Origin: Candidatus Uabimicrobium amorphum
Lineage (GTDB): Bacteria; Planctomycetota; Uabimicrobiia; Uabimicrobiales; Uabimicrobiaceae
Assembly (NCBI RefSeq): GCF_009002475.1
Contig: NZ_AP019860.1
Coordinates: 7,995,547 to 8,059,546, forward strand
Direction of reading: 5' to 3'
DNA: 64,000 nt
In this document: positions 1-9,445 of the stretch, piece after piece
Numbering within the stretch: position 1 is the first letter of the stretch
How the letters are laid out: each line of letters starts with the position of its first letter
Position numbers and translations under genes: made by a program
Notes under the pieces: generated by a model
What the model was told of the DNA's origin: nothing
Database searches by the model: none
The model's input: only the letters and a program-made list of their open reading frames with translations

Positions 1-1194
1 CTGGGAGTTGCAGCTTATAATATTGACAATCCGCGAGAAACAGCGCTTGATAACAATTGTCAGGTGAATGAAGTTTTCCAACGTTATATCAACACCGCCA
101 GACGACGACGCGGCATCAATATTGAGGAGAATTGGGGATTTGCGAAGTTATACCATCCTTTTTCGCGCTATCCACTCATACCTTTTTTTCAAACATTGGC
201 GTCCGTTGCTGGAGGATGTACTGGCTTTATTGTTTTTTGTGGTGTACAACACGACCACTGGGACTCACAACTCGATAGTGTGACCAAACAACAACACCCT
301 ACTTTTCCCTCCGATGCTCCGATATGTTGTGATGGGAAACTGACACCGATGTACGATACGATGACCATGCTCAATACATGGTTTGAAAAAGAACAAGACT
401 ATCTACAAGCAGAACTAAAAACAGACTTTTGCTGGTTAACATATGCTCCTTACGCGGCGATTTCCAGTTGGTTTGCTCCACATAGCGACATGTGGCAACT
501 ACAGGACAAGATACCTCGTTGTGCGTTTTCGGCATGGGAACAGTTAACGATGAATATGGCCGAAGACGGCTATGTCGCAGACATGTTGGATATCGAAGGG
601 GTATCACTCGCGGAGTTGCAAACAAAACCATTGTGTATGATACAGCTCGCTTTTTTTATGGACCAAAAGACACAACAAAAACTCCTAGATTACGTGGAAA
701 AAGGCGGCCGAATTATATGCTGCGGAGAACGACCTTATCTCGATGGCGACATGCATGAGTTTTCACTACTCAGCAACTACCTCCACGAAGGAAAAAATCG
801 CGTCGGACTGGGCGAAATTCACTACTATGAAAAAGGATCTTTTGCCGAAAAAGAATTTTTACCTCAAGTGGGAGTTGAACCTTGTGTGAGTTTTAGCGAA
901 AATATGCGTGCATTTGTTTATACAAATGACGAAGATTACTACATATGGTTTTTTCACTTTTCACGCCAAGACGTACATCATACCCAAGTTTTGTTTTATG
1001 AGAAAAAGCTAGAACTGTGGTTGGGGTCTAAAGCTTGTGGTGTAGTTCATATCAAAGGAAACAAAATAGTAAGTGCCATGTGTAAAGGAAACAACGAAGT
1101 AGAAAATATCGAAAGCACAACAAAATTTCGTTTTTTGGAAGAAGAAGTAGGAATTACAGGAGATGGTATTTGGTTTAATTCGCCGGAAGGATAA
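1..1194 (+). CDS. Glycoside hydrolase, GH35/GH42-like beta-galactosidase (5' end outside window)
   Basis: The frame is open from base 1, so the gene begins upstream of the window. The GTG at 64 is an internal codon, and about 397 codons are visible. An 'EENWG' segment near the left end, then 'GFIVFCG' and 'DGKLTPMYDTM', recall the region around the catalytic glutamate and the end of the TIM barrel in GH35/GH42 beta-galactosidases. The later stretch ('YVEKGGRIICCGE') looks like the class I glutamine-amidotransferase-like trimerisation domain that follows the barrel in GH42. It probably hydrolyses a terminal galactoside or similar sugar. It lies 4 bp upstream of a propeller/toroid protein and a sodium:solute symporter, which suggests a carbohydrate-use locus. 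Family choice between GH35 and GH42 is uncertain because the N-terminal half is missing. Confidence 0.6.
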   Translation: MGVAAYNIDNPRETALDNNCQVNEVFQRYINTARRRRGINIEENWGFAKLYHPFSRYPLIPFFQTLASVAGGCTGFIVFCGVQHDHWDSQLDSVTKQQHPTFPSDAPICCDGKLTPMYDTMTMLNTWFEKEQDYLQAELKTDFCWLTYAPYAAISSWFAPHSDMWQLQDKIPRCAFSAWEQLTMNMAEDGYVADMLDIEGVSLAELQTKPLCMIQLAFFMDQKTQQKLLDYVEKGGRIICCGERPYLDGDMHEFSLLSNYLHEGKNRVGLGEIHYYEKGSFAEKEFLPQVGVEPCVSFSENMRAFVYTNDEDYYIWFFHFSRQDVHHTQVLFYEKKLELWLGSKACGVVHIKGNKIVSAMCKGNNEVENIESTTKFRFLEEEVGITGDGIWFNSPEG

Positions 1195-1198
1195 TTTT

Positions 1199-3337
1199 AT
1201 GTTTCGAAAATGGATATTGTTCTTGGTAGTGCACAGCGTCATTTTTGCACACAACTATTACCAAGACTTTTCACAAAAATGGTCGAACAACAAAGACCTT
1301 GCTTTTAAACCTCTATGTATTGGTGCGAAAGATGGACTATGGCTCATTGGAGCGGATAAAATAGCGATCTATGATGGAAAAAACTTTCAAACTTTTGCGC
1401 TATCACAGCGCTTATCCGCACCTTGTTTTTATGTGTCTAAGAAAAATAAGGTATACATTGGAGACAGCAAAGGATTATTTGTATGGGACAACGACGCTCT
1501 TCGTCATGAGGTGGGTAGTCCTGAGAATGTTCGATTCATAGACGAAGACGATCATGGCCGATTATGGGTAGTTTCTGATCGTACCTTGTATTCGCGTAAA
1601 GACAACAAATGGCGAAAGTTTCGTGAAGCAGAAGCCGATATACGTGGAATCGCCATGTGGGGAAATCGCCGTGGAGCAGTGGCAACTGATTTAGGTGTAT
1701 GGCTATTACACCACGGTAAACGCAATTATTTTATGGAACTATTAGAGCGACCTCTAGGGCTACTGAGTCAAGATGTGAGAAGTGTCGTCATCGACAACAG
1801 CGGTAACTTATTTATAGGTAGTAAAAAAGGACTAAACCTTTACGATCTACGCGATACTTGGATCGCACTGACACCACAAGAGAAACTACCAATCGTGGAC
1901 GTTACCTGCATGGAATTGGCCAAAGATGGTACATTGTGGATTGGTATGAAAAAAGGGTTGGTGCGTTTTCGAGACGGGAAATGGCACTACTTCGCTTCCA
2001 AGAGATGGCTGGTAAATGATCATGTCGTTGATATTGTTTGCGAAAATGGTCATGTTTATGCACTTCACAATGAAGGAGTATCCCACCTTTACAGCAAGAA
2101 CATCACCCTCCAACAAAAGTCCGATATATACCAACAACGCGTTATCGAACGCCACAAGCGCTACAACTTTGTGATGGACCGCAACTTATCTGTACGCGGA
2201 AATGTCACAAGTGGTAAAGTCGGAATTTCAGATAATGACGGCCTATGGACAGGCATGTATATTGCTGCACAAGCATTTCGCTATGCGACTCTCAAAGATA
2301 ACCCGTCTGCCAAAACCCAAGCACAAGAAGCTCTTAGTGAAGCACGTAGTGCTTTAGAAGCATTGCATTTTCTTTACAAAATAACGGGCATCAAAGGATT
2401 CCCCGCGCGTGCGGTACGTCACAAAAGTGAGCCAGAGTACGGTGTCGCACATCGCGACTGGCGCAAACCGGAAAATCCAGAATGGGAGTGGAAGGGAGAC
2501 ACTTCTTCCGATGAAATTTCGGGACATTATTTTGCATTGTACACCGCGTATAAATTTTTACCGGATGAAAAAGACAAAGAGAAAGCCAAGCTCATCGCCA
2601 AAGAACTCACCGACCACATTCTCGACAACAACTATACCATCGTTGATGTCGATGGTTTGCCAACAACATGGGGTGTATGGAACCCGGAAAATATCAATCA
2701 CCGCGAAATGTGGTCATGGGAACGCGGTTTAAATTCGTTGCAGATGCTCGCCTTTTTGAAGATGGCTCATTACATTGTAGGTGATCCACGCTACGAAAAA
2801 GAATACAAAAAACTCATCGAGCGTCACGCATATGCCATGAACACCATCAATCAAAAAATCGTTCAGCCATATCAAGTGTTTCACGACACACAGTTGGCGT
2901 ATCTGAGTTATTATCCGCTACTACAATTGGAAAAAAATAACGATTTGCGCCGTATATATCTAATGAGCCTCAACCGTACCTTCCGCTATGTCGAAAAAGA
3001 GCGTTGTCCTGTGTGGAATTTCATGACGCACCTATTTTCGGCAAAAAGTAGTGCCGTTGCCGAAGGAATCACCACCCTTGAGGAAATCCCCATCGACCTT
3101 ATCGATTGGAGTGTAGATCATCGCCATCGTCGCGACATAGCGAAACAGCCAAAGAACAAATGGCAGCAAGATGATCTTGCACAACTCCCGTTGTCTTACC
3201 GTGAAAGGTATATTCGACGCTGGGACGGCAATCCATATCGTCTTACAGGTGGTTCGAGAGGCATGCGTGAACGTGAACCTACTTTTTTCCTTTTTCCATA
3301 CTGGTTGGGAAAATACCACAAATTAATCGCCGATTAG
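1199..3337 (+). CDS. Secreted beta-propeller plus alpha/alpha-toroid protein
   Basis: About 712 aa. I chose ATG 1199 because a GGAAGG ribosome-binding site sits just upstream and the product then begins with a signal peptide (MFRKWILFLVVHSVIFA). Residues ~20-320 carry repeated 'G.LW' blades typical of the two-component-regulator propeller (ligand-sensor) fold. From ~330 the sequence is helical, with 'DGLWTGMYIAAQAF' and 'MWSWERGL', resembling the six-hairpin (alpha/alpha) toroid of glycosidase-like proteins. No histidine kinase follows, so it is not a hybrid sensor. It probably binds or processes a carbohydrate in the periplasm or outside the cell. The 4-bp gap to the glycoside hydrolase and 10 bp to the symporter suggest one operon. 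The fold assignment is by eye and the substrate is unknown. Confidence 0.6.
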   Translation: MFRKWILFLVVHSVIFAHNYYQDFSQKWSNNKDLAFKPLCIGAKDGLWLIGADKIAIYDGKNFQTFALSQRLSAPCFYVSKKNKVYIGDSKGLFVWDNDALRHEVGSPENVRFIDEDDHGRLWVVSDRTLYSRKDNKWRKFREAEADIRGIAMWGNRRGAVATDLGVWLLHHGKRNYFMELLERPLGLLSQDVRSVVIDNSGNLFIGSKKGLNLYDLRDTWIALTPQEKLPIVDVTCMELAKDGTLWIGMKKGLVRFRDGKWHYFASKRWLVNDHVVDIVCENGHVYALHNEGVSHLYSKNITLQQKSDIYQQRVIERHKRYNFVMDRNLSVRGNVTSGKVGISDNDGLWTGMYIAAQAFRYATLKDNPSAKTQAQEALSEARSALEALHFLYKITGIKGFPARAVRHKSEPEYGVAHRDWRKPENPEWEWKGDTSSDEISGHYFALYTAYKFLPDEKDKEKAKLIAKELTDHILDNNYTIVDVDGLPTTWGVWNPENINHREMWSWERGLNSLQMLAFLKMAHYIVGDPRYEKEYKKLIERHAYAMNTINQKIVQPYQVFHDTQLAYLSYYPLLQLEKNNDLRRIYLMSLNRTFRYVEKERCPVWNFMTHLFSAKSSAVAEGITTLEEIPIDLIDWSVDHRHRRDIAKQPKNKWQQDDLAQLPLSYRERYIRRWDGNPYRLTGGSRGMREREPTFFLFPYWLGKYHKLIAD

Positions 3338-3347
3338 GGAGAGAAAT

Positions 3348-4886
3348 ATGATTCTGGCACCTATTGATTATGTAATAGTTGCAATTTATCTCATAGGTAT
3401 ACTCTTTTTGGGAATATACCTATCGCGCTACATTCGCTCTTCCTCTGATTACTTTTTGGCGGGAAGAATGTTACCGTTTTGGGCAATTGGAATGTCCATC
3501 GTCGTTACCGATATCGGAGCGACGGATATGGTCGGCCTAGCGGGGCAGGCCTATCGTTATGGAATTGCTGTGGCTAATTTCGACTGGTTGGGAAGTTTTC
3601 CAGCAATGGTCATCGCGGCCTTTGTATTTATTCCCTATTACTGGCGCGCGGGAATTTACACAATTCCAGAATATCTCGGACGCCGCTTCAATACCACCGT
3701 GCGCACCACGCAATCCGTTATTTGGATTTTATTTATCGCTTTAGATCTCGGTGTTATTTTCTATGCCTCGGGATTGTTATTACAACAACTCATGGGAATG
3801 GACTACTGGACGGCGGTGATTATGACCGCGACGATTATCGGAATATATACGTATTGTGGCGGTTTATCCGCTGTTGTTTTGACCGACGTTGTACAGTTGG
3901 TGATTATGTTTGTCGGAGCAGTGGCGATTATCATTTTAGGCTTATGGGAAGTGGGCGGGTGGAATGGCTTAGTCAACACCATTCACGGCATGGGGCCAGA
4001 ATACTCCAACCACTTCAATTTACTCCTACCCGCCGACACCAAAACCCCCTATCCATGGACGGGAATTCTTTTTGGATTGGGTTTTGTCATGTCCATTGCC
4101 TATTTTGTGGGTAATCAGACCATTGTCCAAAGAACTCTTGGCGCCAAATCCGAATGGGACGCCAAGGCCTCGATGCTGTTTGGCGCATTGTTCAAAGCCT
4201 TAATTCCGGTACTCGTCATTACTCCAGGACTCATCGGCCTAGCTCTTTTAGGCGGCGCTGTTGAGGACGGTGACACCGTGATCCCCGCGCTCATCGGCAA
4301 ACTGCTACCTCCAGGAATGGCCGGCTTAATGTTTGTCGCATTTCTCGCGGCATTGATGTCGTCCATTGACTCTCTACTCAACAGTGTTGCTGTTTTATGG
4401 ACGAAAGATATCTATGAAAAATTCATACGACCACAAGCCAGCGACAAAGAGTTGTTATATGTAGGGCGTATATTTATTTTGGTACTATTGGTATTTGCCG
4501 TAAGAACCTCAACTCTTTCTCAACAATTCGAGGGGATGTACACTTTCATTCAAACACTATTTTCCTTTTTCCAAGGACCAACACTGGCTATTTTATTGTT
4601 GGGGATATTTTGGAAACGATGCGCACCTTGGGGTGCTTTTATTGGATTAGTCAGTGGAATTTGTTCTGCCGGACTCATGCACTACCATAAAGCATCACTG
4701 TTTACTATTTCAGATCCCTTCTTGTTTGTGTCTTTCTGGTCTTTTCTCGTTGGTTTCGTAGTTACTATTGTCGCCTCGTTATTTACCGCACCTCGTCCAG
4801 ATAAAGAACTATACGGCCTAGTATATGGCATGGTCATGGAAGACGAACAAGCACAACAAGCATTAAAGGAGCAGGCACATGATTAA
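3348..4886 (+). CDS. Sodium:solute symporter (SSS family)
   Basis: 512 aa, with about 13 hydrophobic segments. The SSS signature appears early ('[36 protein letters not shown]' region, residues ~33-67), followed by '[17 protein letters not shown]', as in SGLT-type transporters for sugars, amino acids or vitamins. It would couple inward sodium flow to uptake across the inner membrane. A GGGAGAG ribosome-binding site precedes ATG 3348. The gene is directly downstream of the propeller/toroid protein and overlaps the next small membrane gene by 8 bp. The location beside a glycosidase suggests a sugar substrate, but residues alone do not settle this. Confidence 0.88.
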
Positions 4887-5100
4887 ATCGATTCTCGATT
4901 TTCAATGGGCACATGCCCTCTCTCTCTCGACAGCAAAATTGCTATTCATGCTGTTTTTCTTGTTTATCATCGTATTTGCATGGTCCTTTAAACGCGATTA
5001 TGTTTACAAGGGAGCACCCGACCAAAAACTATGGCGTGATTTACGCATATGGGTCATTGTTGTCATGTCTATTCCCATGGGTTTGTACTGGTATTTTTAG
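4879..5100 (+). CDS. Small membrane protein, unknown function
   Basis: 73 aa. The start codon lies inside the end of the symporter gene (8-bp overlap), which suggests translational coupling. There are two hydrophobic segments, at ~18-36 and ~52-72, separated by a charged loop '[20 protein letters not shown]'. I do not recognise a family. The tight coupling suggests an accessory subunit of the transporter, but this is inference. Confidence 0.6.
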
Positions 5101-5110
5101 GAAAATCTTT

Positions 5111-5302
5111 ATGTCTGATGAAAATGATGTCATCAATCCACCAAAAATAATCGGTTTATTTCTATCTGTTTTTGGATTTGCGGTTCTTGTCGCGATAGCA
5201 TTTACGCCCACCTTTAGCGGACGCATCACCAATTTGATTTGTGGCACTGTGATTTTAATCGTCTCGGGAGTTTTTCTATGGATGTCAAAAAAACAACCGT
5301 AG
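5111..5302 (+). CDS. Small two-helix membrane protein, unknown function
   Basis: 63 aa, starting at ATG 5111 with AGGAAA just upstream, partly within the previous stop codon region. There are two hydrophobic helices (~13-33 and ~40-58) with a short turn between them. The downstream gene begins inside it (ATG 5278, preceded by CGGGAG), so all three small genes appear co-translated with the symporter. No family is recognised. Confidence 0.55.
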   Translation: MSDENDVINPPKIIGLFLSVFGFAVLVAIAFTPTFSGRITNLICGTVILIVSGVFLWMSKKQP

Positions 5303-5832
5303 TGCGTCATATACGCCCAAAAATAGAACGTGAAAAAGCACAAAATATACTGCGTAGAAAGCGCGGTATATTTTGTCGTGAACAACCACAAAAATTAACA
5401 CTCATTCACTTTCCGTATTACTATTTTTCCTTTGCGATCGGCGGCAAAGCGGCGACTTTGATTTGTGATGGAGTAACAGGTACGATCACGCTAGTTGATT
5501 TTGATTTAAATGATACGATGGCACAACCTGAAGAACAACGAATTCCCTTTATCATAGAAGAAAAACAGGCCCTTTCTTTGACAAAAGAAGAGTTCTCACG
5601 GCTAAGCTTGCGTCAAAATATCCCACGTTTCAGCAATAAAGCACAGAGTTACCAACTTCAGGAAAAATTCAAATTCACCTTACCGTATTGGGTGTACTAC
5701 TTCAGTAAAAAAGGAAACTATGACTGTCGCGTTTGTGACGCGATTATGGGACACCAAATAGGCGTAAGATTAAAGTCCGCTTTCGTCAAAGGACTCATTG
5801 CTCTTAGAAACTACGAAAAAAATAGCCTTTAA
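5278..5832 (+). CDS. Hypothetical protein with two 'PYW'-type repeats
   Basis: 184 aa from ATG 5278, which has a GGGAG ribosome-binding site 7 bp upstream and overlaps the preceding gene by 25 bp. Two similar units can be seen: 'HFPYYYFSF ... ICDGVTGTI' (~46-76) and 'TLPYWVYYF ... VCDAIMGHQIG' (~132-163). Each joins an aromatic 'PYY/PYW' strand to a 'D(G/A)xxG' turn, a pattern I associate with small beta-rich domains in hypothetical proteins. There is no signal peptide or membrane helix and the N-terminus is basic. Function unknown; it may belong to the symporter operon. Confidence 0.55.
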   Translation: MDVKKTTVVRHIRPKIEREKAQNILRRKRGIFCREQPQKLTLIHFPYYYFSFAIGGKAATLICDGVTGTITLVDFDLNDTMAQPEEQRIPFIIEEKQALSLTKEEFSRLSLRQNIPRFSNKAQSYQLQEKFKFTLPYWVYYFSKKGNYDCRVCDAIMGHQIGVRLKSAFVKGLIALRNYEKNSL

Positions 5833-5890
5833 CGTATAGAAATTTTTAATTTTTCGGACCAACACTTTTAGTCACAAAAAAGGAGGTACC

Positions 5891-6322
5891 ATGACAAAAG
5901 AAATACTCTTTTATATGTGCAATGCTGTAGCACTATGTGGATGGTTGCTGCTCATTTTTGCTCCTCGCTGGAAATGGAGTGCACGCGGAATAGCAGCATG
6001 CATCGTACCAACACTCCTCAGTATCGCATACATAAGTCTCATTCTCATGTATAGTGGTGAATCGCAAGGTGGATTTTTTTCCTTAGAGGAAGTTAGTTTG
6101 ATTTTTCAAAATCAATACATCGTTCTAGCATGTTGGATTCACTACATGGTTTTTGATTTGTTTGTGGGATGTTGGATTACACGCGATGCACAAAAAATCA
6201 ATATTTCTCATCTTATTGTGGTTCCCTGCTTGATCGCAACCTGTCTTTATGGACCTTTTGGCCTTACCTTATATTTTTTGATTCGTTGGATTGGCAAACG
6301 AAAGTTTTTTATTGAAGATTGA
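5891..6322 (+). CDS. ABA4-like (DUF4281) integral membrane protein
   Basis: 143 aa with four hydrophobic helices (~7-24, 33-53, 76-96, 108-132). The motif 'WIHYMVFDLFVGCWITRDA' followed by 'VPCLIATCLYGPFGLTLYFLIR' matches the ABA-DEFICIENT 4-like family (DUF4281). In plants this family is needed for neoxanthin synthesis; in bacteria its role is undefined. A strong AAAGGAGG ribosome-binding site precedes the ATG. It stands alone between the transporter group and the convergent sirtuin gene. No carotenoid genes are nearby. Confidence 0.75.
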   Translation: MTKEILFYMCNAVALCGWLLLIFAPRWKWSARGIAACIVPTLLSIAYISLILMYSGESQGGFFSLEEVSLIFQNQYIVLACWIHYMVFDLFVGCWITRDAQKINISHLIVVPCLIATCLYGPFGLTLYFLIRWIGKRKFFIED

Positions 6323-6405
6323 TTTGTTTCGCTTTTGCATAAAGTTTAGCCGAGACTTTGGATTGTCACTGGATACATGAGAAGTTTATCATGAGCCCAA
6401 AAATA

Positions 6406-7218
6406 TTATTTCGGATGGTCCCGTTCTTTAAGTATAGAGGTTACTTTCGTGACAATTTTTTCCAAAGTTTCGCCTGATTTCGCACTAATATGAATGGTAG
6501 CGCAATCATCAAACGGCGTCTCTCCGAGGTTGATTAATATCAATTTGGCTGCTGGTATTTTGTTAATCGCTTCCTCGGGGTAATGATACGCAGGTGCAAC
6601 ACAAAGTGAAGAACCCACAACGACAAAAACATCGGCCTTTTCAGAATGCTCCATCGCGATATCCATCTCATCTTCTGGCATTGGATCACCAAAGTTTATT
6701 ATGCTACTAATAATTCGTCCCAGGCATTTAGGGCAACGTGGCTGTCCTGGTATTATTTTTTGCGAACGATAGCCTTTACCAAATTTTTTCATATCCCAAC
6801 CGATTGTTTTTCGATCGTAAAAAGTATTGCAATTCAAACACTTCATCAACATCGAATTTCCATGTAACTGCACCAATAAATCAGGATGAATACCCGATCG
6901 CGGATGCAAATTATCGGTATTCTGAGTAATGAGAAGCTTTAGTAAACCAAGCTCTTGCAACTGTCGAATCGCAAAATGTCCGCTATTTGGCTGCGCAGTA
7001 GCTAGCGATATTTTACGTTTAGATTTTTTGCCTTGGTCGCGCAAAGTCCATACTCCTTCAGGGCCTCTAAAGTCAGGAATACCAGATTCGGTGCTGATTC
7101 CAGCACCCGTAAAAAAAACTAAATGTTTTGCAGTCGCTATCAACGCCGCAGCATCAGCGATCTTCTGCTCTTTATTTGGGTCGCTATTTGGCGTAAAGCA
7201 CTGAATAGGCTCTGTCAT
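6406..7218 (-). CDS. NAD-dependent protein deacylase, sirtuin family
   Basis: 270 aa. Canonical Sir2 motifs are visible: 'GAGISTESGIPDFRGPEGVW' for NAD binding, 'TQNTDNLHPRSG', 'QLHGN' with the catalytic His, and a zinc site of two CxxC pairs ('CLNC' and 'CPKC'). 'FGDPMP' and 'VVGSSLCVAPA' complete the Rossmann side. The 'RGPEGVW' and 'NLHPRSG' features resemble the SIRT6/7-like group. It removes acyl groups from lysines or transfers ADP-ribose, using NAD. An AAAGGAGA ribosome-binding site precedes the ATG. It is the last gene of a minus-strand run with the aminotransferase and dehydrogenase upstream. It differs clearly from the sirtuin fragment near 23.2 kb. Confidence 0.9.
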   Translation of the reverse strand: MTEPIQCFTPNSDPNKEQKIADAAALIATAKHLVFFTGAGISTESGIPDFRGPEGVWTLRDQGKKSKRKISLATAQPNSGHFAIRQLQELGLLKLLITQNTDNLHPRSGIHPDLLVQLHGNSMLMKCLNCNTFYDRKTIGWDMKKFGKGYRSQKIIPGQPRCPKCLGRIISSIINFGDPMPEDEMDIAMEHSEKADVFVVVGSSLCVAPAYHYPEEAINKIPAAKLILINLGETPFDDCATIHISAKSGETLEKIVTKVTSILKERDHPK

Positions 7219-7250
7219 TTCTTTCTCCTTTTACAAACGATGTGCGCAAT

Positions 7251-8486
7251 TCAATAATCTAAGGCGATTTTCAAACCAGCAATGAGATGTTCAATCTCAG
7301 ACATTGTGGTGTAGTGGATAAAAGACATGCGCAATACACCTGATTCTCTCGAAATGTCCATATCCATAAGCGGACGAACAGCGTAAAAATTTCCGTATCC
7401 GACCATGAGTTTTTGATCTGTCAAAACCGCAACTACATCACCGATATTTTTCTTGAGTGGAATAATGGACACCGTCGGAACTCTTAGCTCGGGATCGTCT
7501 GGCCCCACAATGCGAACATCATCTCGCGACTTTAGAAATTCAAGTAACGGTTTCAGTAAATATTTTTCATGTGCGCGAAACATATCGTGTAGTAAGCTGC
7601 TTTTCGTTGGTAAATCTACGGAATCATCGCCAAAATGATGGTGGTAAAGAGTATCGAAATATTCCGCGATGCCTTTTGCAGCTGCGATTTGCGCATGGTC
7701 AGGACCTGCAGGTGTTAGCATACTACGGCTAACACCGTTTTTAAAAAAGTGAGACTGGTTTTCTACTTTCTGCATTAAATCGCGTTTTACGGTCATCACT
7801 CCGAGATGTGGTCCCCAAGTTTTGTAAAGAGAAAACATGTAAATGTCTGCACCGAGATCACGAACATCCGGATAACCATGAGGGGCATAAGAAACGCCAT
7901 CTACGACGGCAATTGCCCCTACCCCATGAGCTTTATCGGCAATTTCTTTTACCGGATTAATATGAGCAATGACATTTGAACAATGTGGAAATGCGATCAT
8001 TTTTGTTTTTGCGGTCATCAATTCATCTAGTTGTGAAAGATGCAAATGACCACAATCTTTATCGACATGCCATTCCTTTACGACAATACCACGATTTTCC
8101 AGGCGTCGCCATGCACCAGCATTTGCCTCATGGTCCTGGCAAGAAACAATAATTTCATCTCCTGTATTCCACATGGGCCGTAGGGCATTGGCCAAAACAT
8201 AAATGTTCTGCGTAGTGGATGGGCCAAAATGAATTTCATCCTTGTCAACATTTAAATATGCCGCCAAGCGTTCATAAGATTCGTCCATCCATTTTCCTGC
8301 CTCCATAGACGTAGGATAAGGATAATAAGGCTGAACCTTGAGTTTGGTGTAGTAGCTCGTTAAACGATCAATAACTTGTTTACAAGTATAAGAGCCACCC
8401 GCATTTTCAAAAAAAGCCCACCCTTCCAAAGTCGGTTCTGAAAAAGCAGGAAATTGTGCACGAACGAATTGAGAATCAAGTTTCAT
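7251..8486 (-). CDS. Class V aminotransferase (cysteine desulfurase-like)
   Basis: 411 aa, the usual length for this fold-type I PLP family. The segment 'VVDGVSYAPH' supplies the Asp that contacts the pyridine nitrogen, and 'FSLYKTWGPHLG' holds the Schiff-base Lys. 'FENAGGSYTC' at the N-terminus is typical of selenocysteine lyase or kynureninase-type members annotated as cysteine desulfurase-like. The exact substrate is unclear. An AAGAGGAT ribosome-binding site precedes the ATG. It lies 32 bp upstream of the sirtuin gene on the same strand; no Fe-S scaffold genes are nearby, which argues against an isc/suf role. Confidence 0.83.
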   Translation of the reverse strand: MKLDSQFVRAQFPAFSEPTLEGWAFFENAGGSYTCKQVIDRLTSYYTKLKVQPYYPYPTSMEAGKWMDESYERLAAYLNVDKDEIHFGPSTTQNIYVLANALRPMWNTGDEIIVSCQDHEANAGAWRRLENRGIVVKEWHVDKDCGHLHLSQLDELMTAKTKMIAFPHCSNVIAHINPVKEIADKAHGVGAIAVVDGVSYAPHGYPDVRDLGADIYMFSLYKTWGPHLGVMTVKRDLMQKVENQSHFFKNGVSRSMLTPAGPDHAQIAAAKGIAEYFDTLYHHHFGDDSVDLPTKSSLLHDMFRAHEKYLLKPLLEFLKSRDDVRIVGPDDPELRVPTVSIIPLKKNIGDVVAVLTDQKLMVGYGNFYAVRPLMDMDISRESGVLRMSFIHYTTMSEIEHLIAGLKIALDY

Positions 8487-8530
8487 CGCTATATCCTCTT
8501 AAAAGAGATTCGTTATAAAATCCATGACCA

Positions 8531-9445
8531 TCAAATAACACGATTGATATTACTCTGCTCCGTTAAATAGTTACGGATATTTTTGATGGTAATGTCTGCT
8601 TTTCTTTGTAAAGCTTCCTCTGTTCGGAAAGCGATATGAGGAGTTAAAACCGCATTTGATAATTTTTCTAACTCGGAATCATTTGGCGGTTCACTAGAGT
8701 AGACATCTAACCCTGCTCCATATATCATATTTGTTTTTAAAGCTTCCACTAGAGAATCTCGACAAATGATAGGTCCACGGGCTGTATTAATGATGATCGA
8801 TGTTTCTTTCATAAGTTGAAACTCTCTACTTGCTACCTTACCTTTTGTTTCATCATTTAATGGCCAGTGTAACGTGACAATATCTGAAGTCGAAAACAAC
8901 TCATCCCAAGCGACATATTTGCCCAACGATAGAAAATCATGCGGTTTAGTGTTGGAATAAGCAATTATATTGCATTTGTACGCTTTGAAAATCTCCGCCG
9001 TTCTTAATCCAATGGCCCCTACTCCAATAATACCAACTGTTTTTCCTGCTAGCTCTCTACCAACAACCGGCTGCCATTTTCCGTCATTCATTTTGTTACT
9101 TAGCTCAGGTATTTTTCGCAATACAGCCTTAGCTAAAGACACCGCTAGTTCTGCGACAGAGTCCGTAGAATAACCGGCGGCGTTGTAAACAGCAATACCA
9201 TTTTTTTTACAATAACCTTCACAAACGCTGTCATAACCAGTAAAAGACACGGCGATCATTTCAAGATTAGGATAACTACTCAATACATCCATATCCATTT
9301 TGTGATTCACTGTCACAATAACCTTAACTTTTTCTTTATCATATGCGTCATTTTTTTGAACGACTTCCAGATCTATTTTATACTGCTGGATAAGCTCATT
9401 TATGCACTGTATTGAAACACCTATATTCTCATAAATTAAAATCAT
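8531..9445 (-). CDS. NAD-dependent D-2-hydroxyacid dehydrogenase
   Basis: 304 aa from the ATG at 9445, chosen over a longer frame because AAAGGGAAAG lies just upstream. Family features are 'VGIIGVGAIGLRTA' (NAD-binding GxGxxG), 'NTARGPII' (substrate-binding Arg), 'DVYSSEPP' (catalytic Glu) and 'LTPHIAF' (catalytic His). It reversibly oxidises a D-2-hydroxyacid such as a glycerate, lactate or phosphoglycerate analogue. There is no C-terminal ACT domain, so it is not a typical SerA. It is the first gene of the minus-strand group with the aminotransferase and sirtuin. Confidence 0.88.
   Translation of the reverse strand: MILIYENIGVSIQCINELIQQYKIDLEVVQKNDAYDKEKVKVIVTVNHKMDMDVLSSYPNLEMIAVSFTGYDSVCEGYCKKNGIAVYNAAGYSTDSVAELAVSLAKAVLRKIPELSNKMNDGKWQPVVGRELAGKTVGIIGVGAIGLRTAEIFKAYKCNIIAYSNTKPHDFLSLGKYVAWDELFSTSDIVTLHWPLNDETKGKVASREFQLMKETSIIINTARGPIICRDSLVEALKTNMIYGAGLDVYSSEPPNDSELEKLSNAVLTPHIAFRTEEALQRKADITIKNIRNYLTEQSNINRVI

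Noticed and set aside
4913..5110. N-terminal extension of the 63-aa membrane protein
   Set aside because: The extension lies in a shifted frame over the preceding gene; ATG 5111 has its own AGGAAA site.
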